From: Candidatus Thiosymbion sp.
GTDB taxonomy: Bacteria > Pseudomonadota > Gammaproteobacteria > Chromatiales > Chromatiaceae
Assembly: GCA_018435665.1 (NCBI GenBank)
Contig: JAHDND010000011.1
Coordinates: forward strand, 122,089 to 186,088
DNA length: 64,000 bases
Direction: 5' to 3'
Part shown: positions 18,414 through 26,746 of the stretch, piece after piece
Layout: every line of letters begins with the position of its first letter
Numbering within the stretch: position 1 is the first letter of the stretch
Program-made: the position numbers and the translations under genes
The notes under the pieces: model-generated
The model's input: only the letters and a program-made list of their open reading frames with translations
What the model was told of the DNA's origin: nothing
The model's database searches: none

Positions 18414-21400
18414 TCAGCCCTTCGTCCAGGGGTCCTCCTCCTGAGAACGGGTTGCAGCCGTCGTGGCACCTGGGGAACCCGTGGTGCTTGCGGGGCTGGC
18501 CGCAGGCTCTGCATTGCCGTCATCCAGTCCTTCCCCGTCATCCGGTCCTTCACTCGCCCCGCCAGTCTTGCGCCACCGGCCGTGGGCCGGTCGTTGGCCT
18601 TTCCGCCACAGGCCGCCGGTGCTGAAGCAACCCCAGCCCCAGCGCAACCAGTTGAGCAGGCTGTTGGCCAGCCACAGGGCCCAGGCGAGCATGAGCAGGC
18701 GGTAGACCCACAGGGGCACGGAGATCACCCCGGGCTGGGGCAAGGTCTCGGCACTACGATCCTGGTACCAGAGGAGCTGGGTGACACCAGTGGCGGCACC
18801 GGACCCGTTACCGGCGATCTGCATCTCCGGCTGGCCCAGCAGACCCTCGGCGATCGCCGCGGCCAGGGCGCCCAGGGCCTGGAAGCTCAGGAAGACCAGG
18901 CCGATCTGCACCAAATTGAAGGTCCAGTCGTTAAGACCCGGCCCCTTGGCGCCGCGCCAGGCGAGGACCAGCAGCCAGGCGACGACGAGCACAGCGCCGA
19001 CCGCCGGGGCCTGGGTCAGGCCGAGCAGCAGCAGACCCCATTGCCAGGCGCCCGCGGGACTGAGGGGGAGACGCGCCAAGGCCAGGGCGGCCACCAGGAT
19101 CAGGGGGATCAGGCTCCAGAAGAGCACCGCCGGGCCCAGGGTCGGACCCCGCGCCCACAGTACCCAGCGGTCCTGTCCCAGTTCGATCCGCGTGGTGGCA
19201 TTGACGCTGGGCGTGCCCAGGCCCACCGCCGGGGCGGTGAGTCGGGTGCCGATCCCCTGTTCCTGGTTCCAGGTCAGCACCGCCTCCTGCGTCCCGGGGT
19301 GGACCGGCAGCAGGACCTGCCCCTCCTCCAGACGGATGGGCTGGGCGATGCCATCCAGGGTCACGGCTTGCAGCTCGGTGCCCGCCGGCAGGCTGACCGG
19401 CTGGCGACCCCCCCGGGAGGCGCGCAGGATCAGCCGCAGGCGGGCCTCGGTGGCCCGGTCACCCGGACGCAGGGTCAGCTCGCTGGCATCGACCGTCAGA
19501 CTGGCGCCGGGGGCACCGGCGGGCCGGCTGATCGTGAGGTGCAGGGTCTCACCGGCCCAGGGGCGCCATTCGGGCTGCCACTGGCCTGCCGGACTCTGGT
19601 GGTGAACCGGGGCCAGGCCCCTGGTCGCCACATGCCAGATCGGGCTAGCGTCCAGGCGCCAGATCTCGGTCCAGTCCTGGGTCGCGGGGGCGGTCAGGGT
19701 CAACTCTTCCACGGGCGTGAGCTGGGATTCCCAGACCCGTTCGGTCTCCCCCGCCCGCAGGTGTGCGGTCAGCAGGCCGGCGCTGACCTTGAGCCCCGGC
19801 GTGAGGACCGCCTCCCCCGGCAGCAAGGGGATGGAGAGGGTGAGCGGCGCGTCGGGCGGCGTGAGGCGCCGCAGGCGCGACACGACTCGCCAGGAGAGAT
19901 CCAGCACCAGGGTCCGCTCCAGTTCCAGGAAGGGCGGCAGGGTAGCCGGCTCCGCACCGGGGGGCGGCGGCACGCCATCGTCGGGGGCTTGCCCCTGCCC
20001 TGGCTGACCGGTCACGGCGGCTTCGCCAGCCCCCAGGCCGAGTCCGGCAACGTCAGATCGGCTGGCGTCCGACGCGCCTGAGGCCGAGGCATCCGAGGAC
20101 GCGACGTCTGACGGCACGACATCTGAGGACTTGGCGTCTGAGGCGACAGCCTCTTCGGCCACGGCTTCTAAAGCCCCAATGTTTGAAGCTGCGGCGTCTG
20201 AGGTCACGGCCTTGCCTTGAGCCGCCCCGACCGCCTCCCGCGTGAGCAGGAGCTGGACCTCCGGGACACCGTTATCGCCGACGCCGGCGACGCGCCAGCC
20301 GGAACTGGTCACCGCCACCTGGCGGGGTCGCAGCGGCAGGGGCAGGCTGATCCGTTCGCGGGGGGGCAGCGCACCCACCAGGGTGAGGCGCTGACGGCCC
20401 GCCGCCACCAGGACCCAGGGATGGCCCTCGGCGCCGCGCAGCAAGGCGGGGGCCGGCGCGCCGTCGATCTCGACCCGGCTGGGCAGCCACTGCCCCGCCT
20501 GGGCCGGCAGGGGGATTCCTACCGGCGCGGCGGCATCCACGTCCAGCTCCAGCCGCAACTGGTCGGGCGTGGCGGTCAGGGTCAGGGTGGGGATCTCGGC
20601 ACAATGGGGCTGGCAATCCGGCGGGGCTAGCAGCCGCGACTTGAGCTCATTGAGCAACTCGGGGCCAGGCAAAGCCTCCGCCCGCGTGTCAGTAGCGCAG
20701 AGGGTCAGAAGCGCCAGACCACCAGCGAACCATAAACTGGCTGAGGCTGATGCTGATGCGGCACCTGATGCGAAACCTGAAGCTGAGGCGGATGCTGAGG
20801 CTGAATCAGCTCCCGGGGTTGCTGATGTCTCAGTATCCTGGACCGACCCGCGGGCCTGACGCTTACCCGGTCCCCAACGCCATCCCGTGCGCGGTCCCTT
20901 GAACAGTCCCGGCCCCCCCAGGAGGACAAAGATCAGGCCCGCCACCAGCAGCAGCCGCAGCACCGCCAGGGCCAGATTTCCGGCCGGGGGGATCAAGACC
21001 AGCCGCAGTTCCTGGCCGGCCTGGACCGGGCCCTGCCAGTGGAGCTGGACCTGATTCCAGCGCCAGTCCGGGAGCCCGGGACCGGTCTGGGTCAGGGCAT
21101 CCGGGTCCAGGCGCTTGAGGTCGGCGCCCGGCCCCGGAGCCTTACCGGCGCCTATGCCACCGAGTGAGTCGAGTCGCGAGGCCGCCTTGCCGCGTTCCGC
21201 CAGCGAGCGGGCCACGCCACGGTCCGGCGGGGTCGCCGGGGCCTGATCGCCGTAGGCCTCCGCCTCCAGCGGCATCATGCCCCCCTCCCCGGCCCACTCC
21301 GCCTTCTGCGCCTGGCCGGGAATCGGCTGCGCCAGGTAGGGATGTTCGAGCTGGGGATAGAGTCCCAGGCGCAACTGTTCGGCCAGGAAGGGGATGGCGA

Positions 21401-23324
21401 TCAGGGCCAGGGTCAGGATGGCCCCCAGGCGGAAGGCCCCGACCCAGCGCGCCAGGCCGCTCCCTGTCGGCAGGACCTGGCCGAGGGCGATGGCAGCCAG
21501 CAGACTCAGCCAGACATAGCGGGGCGCTCCGCCCTCCTGCCAGGTCAGGATCAGGGCCATCAGGGCCAGGGCCGCGGCGCCCCAGCCGAAGAGCCGGCCC
21601 ACGGCCAGGGTGATGACCAGGACGAGAAAGAAGTCCAGCAGGGTCCAGGCCGCCAGCCAGCTGCCCGGGGCCTGGTCCACGCCCAGGGCGCCAAGGAGAC
21701 GCCAGCCGGGGGGCAGGTTGAGCTCGGCGCTGACCTGACTGAAGTCCCGGTCCCAGCCCGTGGCGGCGAGGCGGCTGGTCCGGTCCAGCCGGCTGTCGGC
21801 GCTCAGGTCGACCTGACCCCGGCGCACCTCGACCCCGACGGTGCCCCGGGCCTGGTCCAGGGTGATCGACTGGGGCTCGCCATCCAGGACCACCCGCCCC
21901 AGGTGCAGGGTGGGGCCCGCATCCAGCCGCCAGCCCGTGGTCAGGGTACCGGTGATGTGATCCCGGACACTGAGGCCCCGGCCGTCGAAATCGAGCCAGA
22001 GGCGGCGCTGGAGGCGCAGATGGTCTGGCTCCGGCTGGGGATCCCCGCGCCGGATGACGTCCAGGCGCAGCGTCACCCCCAGGGTCAGGCGAAAGGCGGG
22101 CAGGGCCTGCCAGTCCGCGGGCAGTTCCGTCTGGCGCGGATCGAGGGCGGGCGCGTCCCGAGGTTCGGTCAGGCGCACGGCGGTGTTGGCCTGGTAGACC
22201 CAGAGCTCCTCCGCAGGCCAGGGAGCGGGAAGGTCTGGGAAGGGAAAGACGCTGACCTCCGCAGGATAGCGGGCCTGAAGGGTCAGTTCCCACCGACCGG
22301 GCCGGGCCTGAAGCACCAGGCAGCCATCCGCCTCCAGGCGCGCCGGCAGGGGGCTGACGAGGGCCATGGGGATGACGTCCGGCGGCAGGGTCGCGGGCAG
22401 GACGATCTCCCGGGGACGACCGGCGACCTCGATCACCAGGCGGCTGGTCAGGCGAAGCGGGACGCCTTCCTCCAGACGCCGAAAGACCTGGACCAGCAAG
22501 TGATCCTCCGGTGCGGCGAGGGAGGGGGTTGTCGGGGCCGGGGCCTGGTCGGAAAGCCAGACCTGGCCCTGCTCGTTCAGGACCGGAAAGGCCAGGTCCC
22601 GACCCATGACCCGCAGGGCCAGCAGGGCGACCTGAGGCGGCAGGGTCAAGGCGGCGGGCAGGCGCTCCCAGCGGAAGCCCCCTTCCAGGCGGTAGCGACC
22701 GGCCGGTAGCCAGACCACCGGCAAATTGTCACGGCTCACGACGGGCAAAGGCTGGTCCTTGAAGCCCTCGCCCGGCACCGGGTGTTCCCCGGCGCTGACG
22801 ACGGACAATGGCCGGTCCTTGTGGTCTTCGACCGACCGGGCACCACCCGCCAATTCCAGGCGTTGATCCTGAAATTGAGACGCCTGCCCCTCCCCACCCT
22901 GGATTCGTAGCTCCTGGGGCCAGGTCTCGCCATCGCCGGGCAGGGGAACTGGGATCGGCCGACTGGCGAAGACCGCGACCTCGAGGGTGAAACGCCCCCC
23001 GGAGCCGTCCAGATCCAGCTCCAGGCGGCTTGGCCAGGCGCAGGGACGGCCTCGGGGATCAGCCTCCAGGCGCGGACAGGTATGCGTGGGTTCGTCCCAC
23101 AGGACCCAGTCCGTCCAGTCCGCCAGGGGCGGGGGTACCTGCGCGCGGGGCAGAGGGCTGGCCTGGCTCGCATCGGCGGGGAAAAGTCCGCCCAGCAGTA
23201 GCAGTAACAGTACCAGCAGGATCGACAGTTGCCGCGGCGGGGGCAGGGACAACGGCGGGGACAAGGTCAGGGACAGGGGCGGGAACAGGCGGGGTGGTGT
23301 GAAAGTCACGGCAAAGCCTTTCAT
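18414..23324 (-). CDS. Giant multi-spanning membrane protein made of two similar halves, function unknown
   Basis: About 1636 residues, family not recognised. The N-terminal half has a signal-like helix (LSILLVLLLLLLGGLF), a large beta-rich extracytoplasmic region, a cluster of four membrane helices and a fifth helix (LALAVLRLLLVAGLIFVLLG). Near residue 860 a second signal-like segment appears (SLWFAGGLALLTLCATDTRA), followed by another beta-rich region and again four plus one helices to the C-terminus. The opening strands of the halves resemble each other (RLELDLDGSGG with PVPLPGDGETWP; RLELDVDAAAP with GIPLPAQAGQWLP). Two Ala/Ser/Asp low-complexity tracts are present. Start is uncertain: ATG 23324, GTG 23309 (AAAGG seven bases upstream) or ATG 23420 all remain possible, and a dispersed repeat overlaps the first two. 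Confidence 0.7.
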   Translation of the reverse strand: MKGFAVTFTPPRLFPPLSLTLSPPLSLPPPRQLSILLVLLLLLLGGLFPADASQASPLPRAQVPPPLADWTDWVLWDEPTHTCPRLEADPRGRPCAWPSRLELDLDGSGGRFTLEVAVFASRPIPVPLPGDGETWPQELRIQGGEGQASQFQDQRLELAGGARSVEDHKDRPLSVVSAGEHPVPGEGFKDQPLPVVSRDNLPVVWLPAGRYRLEGGFRWERLPAALTLPPQVALLALRVMGRDLAFPVLNEQGQVWLSDQAPAPTTPSLAAPEDHLLVQVFRRLEEGVPLRLTSRLVIEVAGRPREIVLPATLPPDVIPMALVSPLPARLEADGCLVLQARPGRWELTLQARYPAEVSVFPFPDLPAPWPAEELWVYQANTAVRLTEPRDAPALDPRQTELPADWQALPAFRLTLGVTLRLDVIRRGDPQPEPDHLRLQRRLWLDFDGRGLSVRDHITGTLTTGWRLDAGPTLHLGRVVLDGEPQSITLDQARGTVGVEVRRGQVDLSADSRLDRTSRLAATGWDRDFSQVSAELNLPPGWRLLGALGVDQAPGSWLAAWTLLDFFLVLVITLAVGRLFGWGAAALALMALILTWQEGGAPRYVWLSLLAAIALGQVLPTGSGLARWVGAFRLGAILTLALIAIPFLAEQLRLGLYPQLEHPYLAQPIPGQAQKAEWAGEGGMMPLEAEAYGDQAPATPPDRGVARSLAERGKAASRLDSLGGIGAGKAPGPGADLKRLDPDALTQTGPGLPDWRWNQVQLHWQGPVQAGQELRLVLIPPAGNLALAVLRLLLVAGLIFVLLGGPGLFKGPRTGWRWGPGKRQARGSVQDTETSATPGADSASASASASGFASGAASASASASLWFAGGLALLTLCATDTRAEALPGPELLNELKSRLLAPPDCQPHCAEIPTLTLTATPDQLRLELDVDAAAPVGIPLPAQAGQWLPSRVEIDGAPAPALLRGAEGHPWVLVAAGRQRLTLVGALPPRERISLPLPLRPRQVAVTSSGWRVAGVGDNGVPEVQLLLTREAVGAAQGKAVTSDAAASNIGALEAVAEEAVASDAKSSDVVPSDVASSDASASGASDASRSDVAGLGLGAGEAAVTGQPGQGQAPDDGVPPPPGAEPATLPPFLELERTLVLDLSWRVVSRLRRLTPPDAPLTLSIPLLPGEAVLTPGLKVSAGLLTAHLRAGETERVWESQLTPVEELTLTAPATQDWTEIWRLDASPIWHVATRGLAPVHHQSPAGQWQPEWRPWAGETLHLTISRPAGAPGASLTVDASELTLRPGDRATEARLRLILRASRGGRQPVSLPAGTELQAVTLDGIAQPIRLEEGQVLLPVHPGTQEAVLTWNQEQGIGTRLTAPAVGLGTPSVNATTRIELGQDRWVLWARGPTLGPAVLFWSLIPLILVAALALARLPLSPAGAWQWGLLLLGLTQAPAVGAVLVVAWLLVLAWRGAKGPGLNDWTFNLVQIGLVFLSFQALGALAAAIAEGLLGQPEMQIAGNGSGAATGVTQLLWYQDRSAETLPQPGVISVPLWVYRLLMLAWALWLANSLLNWLRWGWGCFSTGGLWRKGQRPAHGRWRKTGGASEGPDDGEGLDDGNAEPAASPASTTGSPGATTAATRSQEEDPWTKG
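23302..23320 (-). repeat. Short dispersed repeat, copy 3
   Basis: On the minus strand this reads ctttgccgtgactttcaca, matching the dapC-leader repeats at 2336 and 2398. It overlaps the predicted start of the giant membrane protein, which makes the exact start doubtful. Confidence 0.45.
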
Positions 23325-23448
23325 CTTCGGGGGTGTGGCGCACCGCCTCATGACTGTTAGCGGGGTCCTCGGCCAGCAAAGCAGGAACGGGTAGACCAAA
23401 GGCAGGGACGGGCCGACCATGGGCGGTCTCCATCAGCGGGATGATGGC

Positions 23449-26010
23449 TTAAAGTGTAGTCGGGATCAGGGTCGCCGCCGCGATCACCGCCTGTCCCAGG
23501 GCCAGGCCACCGTCATTGGCGGGAACCTGGCGATGACTGAGCACCCGCATCCCCCGGTCGCGCAGATCCCGGACCAAGGCCTCGAACAGGGTCTTGTTCT
23601 GCATGACCCCGCCGGAGAGGGCCACCGTGTTTAGACCGCGGTCCTCCGCCAAACGGACAGCCAACGCGGCCGCGGCCCGCGCCAGACCCAGATGAAAACG
23701 GGCGGCGATGGCCCCCAGGGCCTGCTGCTGGATGACTTGGCCTGTAGCCCAGCGGTCCTGAACCCGGAGGACCTGGCCTCCACTTTCCCGACTAAGGGCT
23801 GACGAAACATGGGCCAGGTCTTCCAGCAGGCGGCGCCAGCAGGGGGTCGGGTCGAGCAGCCAGCGCCCCTTGGCCGCGATCAGACCGAAGGGGTAGGTCT
23901 CCCCGGCCGCCAGGGCTTGGGCGCCCGCGGTGACCGCCAGGGTCTCCAACTCGATGGCGGCCTGGCCCTCATAGGCGATGGCATCACGGCACAACCCCAG
24001 GGCGGCGGCGACGGCATCGAAGAGGCGGCCGGCGGAGCTGGTCAGGGGGGCATTGAGTCCCCGGGCCATCATGGTGTCCAGGGTCGCCAGGGGCTTTCTG
24101 GCCAGGTAGCGGGTCAGATCCAGGTGCGGAAAGTCGGCACGGACCTGCACCCAGCCCAGACAGGTGGCGAGCTGGGCGTAAAGGTTGCGCCAGGGTTCGC
24201 GGATGGCCCGCGCCCCGCCGGGCAGGGGCACGGGGCGCAACTGGCCCAGGCGCTCAAAGCCCCGGTAGTCGGCGACCAGGAACTCGCCCCCCCAGACGGT
24301 CCCGTCCCCGCCCCAGCCCAGGCCATCGAAGGCGATCCCCAGCACTGGCCCGGCGTCCAGGGGCCAGCCGGCATCCGCCAGGACGCTGGCGATGTGGGCG
24401 AAGTGATGCTGGACCCGGATGACCTCGATCCCCCGCTCCGCCGCCAGGGCCTCGCCCACCAGGGTCGAGCGGTAATCCGGATGCAGATCTAGGGCAAGGA
24501 TTGCTGGCTGGTGGTGAAAGAGCGCCTGATAGAGTCCGAGGGTGCGCTCGAACTCGCGGGCGGTGCGGGCATCCTCCAGATCGCCCAGGTGCTGCGACAG
24601 GATCGCCTGGGCGGGGGCGGTTGCTGCGGGCGACTGCGCCGCCGCGAGCCCTGGGTCGGGGGCCGGTCGCAGCAGGCAAAAGGTATTCTTGAGCTCCCCA
24701 CCCAGGGCCAGAAGGGGCGGCGCGGCCGCGAAGCCGGGCGGCAGATTGAGCGGCAGCGGCGCCAGGCCGCGGGCGCGGCGCAGGGGACGGACCTCGTCGT
24801 CCATCACCCGCAGCACCGAGTCGTCCACCCGGTTGAGGATCTCGCGGTCGTGCAACAGCAAGGCATCCGCTAGTCCAGCCAACCGCTGGCGGGCCTCGTC
24901 ATTGGCGATGCACTGGGGCTCCTCGCTACGGTTGCCGCTGGTCATGATCAGGGGCCGGTCCCAGTCCTGCAACAGGAGCCGATGCAGGGGGCTGTAAGGC
25001 AGCATGAAGCCCAGGGTGGTCTGGCCTGGCGCGACATCCACGGCTAGCGGGAGGTTATCCGGACGCTTCTGATCGAGCAACATCACCGGGGCCGCGGGGC
25101 TTTGCAGGCCGGCGGCCTCGACCTCGCTGAGCCAGGCGTAACCCCGGATGACCTCCTGGTCCCGGGCCATGAGGGCGAAGGGCTTGCGATAGCGGCCCTT
25201 GCGCTGGCGCAGGGCGGCGACGGCCTGGGCGTTGGTGGCGTCACAGGCCAGGTGAAAGCCGCCGATCCCCTTGATGGCCAGGATCTGGCCCTGGGCCAGC
25301 AGCCGACTGGCGGCGGCGACCGCATCCACCACGTCGAGGCTGGCGGGGGTGATCGGCCGGCCCTGGGCATCCTCCAGCCAGGCCCGGGGTCCGCAGACCG
25401 GGCAGGCGATGGGCTGGGCGTGGAAGCGACGATCCGCCGGGTCCTCATACTCCCGGCGGCAGTCCGGGCAGAGGGGAAAGGCCGCCATGCTGGTATTGGC
25501 CCGGTCGTAAGGAATGGCGCGGACGATACTGAGGCGCGGGCCACAATGGGTGCAGTTGGCGAAGGGATAGCGATAACGCCGGTCCGCCGGGTCCGCGATC
25601 TCGGCGGCGCAGGCGGCGCAGGTGGCGGCATCCGCCACCACGCCGGTCTCGATCCGCCCGGACAGGCTGGGGAGGATGTGAAACGCCGCTTCGACCGAGA
25701 CCGGGACCGAGACCGAGACCGAGACCGAAGTCAAGGTTGACGCCGGGGCCGCCAGCCCCTCCGGCCAGGGATGGCGCTCCAGGCTATCAATTCGCGCCAG
25801 GACCGGGCACTCGCTCACCAGGCGCTGGCAAAAGGCGTCCAGTGCCGCCTCGTCTCCCCGGACCTGGATGAGCACCCCCTCGCCATCGTTACGTACATCA
25901 CCGCCGAGGCCCAGTTCCCGCGCCAGCCGCCAGACGGTGGGACGAAAGCCGACCCCCTGGACCAGTCCCCGGACCCGGATGCGCTCGGCGCGGGGGCCGC
26001 GGACGCTCAT
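23449..26010 (-). CDS. hypF: Carbamoyltransferase HypF, [NiFe] hydrogenase maturation
   Basis: An 853-residue enzyme that turns carbamoyl phosphate into carbamoyl-adenylate and passes it to HypE, the source of the CN ligands of [NiFe] hydrogenase. Domain order is complete: acylphosphatase-like (1-92, GLVQGVGFRPTVWRLA), two zinc fingers (CAACAAEI with CTHCGP; CPDCRREY with CPVCGP), YrdC-like (about 200-390, KGIGGFHLACDA, TSGNRSEEP), and a Kae1-like domain with HHFAH, FDGLGWGGDGTVWGGE and SGGVMQNK. Residues 95-106 are a Ser-Val repeat from a tandem hexamer. No other hyp or hydrogenase gene is in the window. Its start overlaps the DUF2569 stop (ATGA). Confidence 0.96.
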   Translation of the reverse strand: MSVRGPRAERIRVRGLVQGVGFRPTVWRLARELGLGGDVRNDGEGVLIQVRGDEAALDAFCQRLVSECPVLARIDSLERHPWPEGLAAPASTLTSVSVSVSVPVSVEAAFHILPSLSGRIETGVVADAATCAACAAEIADPADRRYRYPFANCTHCGPRLSIVRAIPYDRANTSMAAFPLCPDCRREYEDPADRRFHAQPIACPVCGPRAWLEDAQGRPITPASLDVVDAVAAASRLLAQGQILAIKGIGGFHLACDATNAQAVAALRQRKGRYRKPFALMARDQEVIRGYAWLSEVEAAGLQSPAAPVMLLDQKRPDNLPLAVDVAPGQTTLGFMLPYSPLHRLLLQDWDRPLIMTSGNRSEEPQCIANDEARQRLAGLADALLLHDREILNRVDDSVLRVMDDEVRPLRRARGLAPLPLNLPPGFAAAPPLLALGGELKNTFCLLRPAPDPGLAAAQSPAATAPAQAILSQHLGDLEDARTAREFERTLGLYQALFHHQPAILALDLHPDYRSTLVGEALAAERGIEVIRVQHHFAHIASVLADAGWPLDAGPVLGIAFDGLGWGGDGTVWGGEFLVADYRGFERLGQLRPVPLPGGARAIREPWRNLYAQLATCLGWVQVRADFPHLDLTRYLARKPLATLDTMMARGLNAPLTSSAGRLFDAVAAALGLCRDAIAYEGQAAIELETLAVTAGAQALAAGETYPFGLIAAKGRWLLDPTPCWRRLLEDLAHVSSALSRESGGQVLRVQDRWATGQVIQQQALGAIAARFHLGLARAAAALAVRLAEDRGLNTVALSGGVMQNKTLFEALVRDLRDRGMRVLSHRQVPANDGGLALGQAVIAAATLIPTTL
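25693..25728 (-). repeat. Six tandem hexamers inside hypF
   Basis: The plus strand reads gaccga repeated six times, with one variant (gaccgg) as unit two. It codes for a Ser-Val run at HypF residues 95-106, exactly between the acylphosphatase domain and the first zinc finger. Confidence 0.85.
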
Positions 26011-26501
26011 TGGTTGTCGTAGAAGGAATGCCGGGAGATTTTGGCTTCGTAAGTCACCCGCACCCGCTCCGACTGGTTGAGGTAAAAGAGCCAGGCGGTC
26101 AGGACAATGATCTGCTGGCCGTTGTAAATGAAGATCAGCAGATTCTCCTGGCTAAGGGAGATGTAGAAGGCATTCAGCATGCTCAACAGAATTTTCAGCA
26201 AAAACAGCCAGGAGGCAATCAGGCGGAACTGGTTGTACTTGGTGAGGAGAGTGAACAGCACCACGCCGGAAGTCAGAAGATCGATGAACAAGGTCAGCCT
26301 GATCGCCTGGCCATCGGGGGAAAGAATGGAGCCGGCCGGCCCCGTGGCGGGATAGAGGTCGGGAAATAAAAAGAACTTGTAGAGTACCGTGGTGACGAAT
26401 ACCAGGCCCAGATAGACGGCCAGGACCAGCAACCAGCCCCCGATGCCATATAACTGCTGCCGTTTCGCCTTCTCCTGGGAAATCACACGCCAATCGCCCA
26501 T
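26007..26501 (-). CDS. DUF2569-like membrane protein
   Basis: A 164-residue inner-membrane protein with four predicted helices: GGWLLVLAVYLGLVFVTTVL, a segment near LTLFIDLLTSGVVLFTLL, LIASWLFLLKILLSML and QQIIVLTAWLFYL. The IGGWL beginning and the YLNQSERVRVTY segment after the last helix fit DUF2569, a family without a known role. A strong ribosome site (GAGGAG) precedes the ATG. It overlaps hypF by four bases and is the first gene of this minus-strand pair, though a functional tie to hydrogenase maturation is not apparent. Confidence 0.7.
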   Translation of the reverse strand: MGDWRVISQEKAKRQQLYGIGGWLLVLAVYLGLVFVTTVLYKFFLFPDLYPATGPAGSILSPDGQAIRLTLFIDLLTSGVVLFTLLTKYNQFRLIASWLFLLKILLSMLNAFYISLSQENLLIFIYNGQQIIVLTAWLFYLNQSERVRVTYEAKISRHSFYDNQ

Positions 26502-26563
26502 CGCTCACTCCTCTTTTTTTGCCCTTGCATTGTGCCGCGCGCCGAGGCCTGGCTGCCGACCCG

Positions 26564-26593
26564 CTGAACCCCGGCCAGGCGGGCAAGTATAAT
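26564..26593 (+). promoter_or_regulatory. Candidate sigma-70 promoter for the PBP-SEDS pair
   Basis: A perfect TATAAT lies at 26588-26593, with a weak -35-like ctgaac at 26564-26569 (18-base spacer). Transcription would begin near 26600, about 145 bases before the PBP start. Sequence match only. Confidence 0.4.
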
Positions 26594-26746
26594 GCCCTCC
26601 GTTTTTGGCGCCGCTAACGGTTATGGGGGATGCAGTGCGGTTTTCGATGACTATAACATGCGCATCTCCAGCCCCTCCTTGGGGGTCAGGCTCCTTGGGT
26701 CAGGGTGGTTGGAGACCCTTCATGATCATCAGGCTGAGCCACATCC

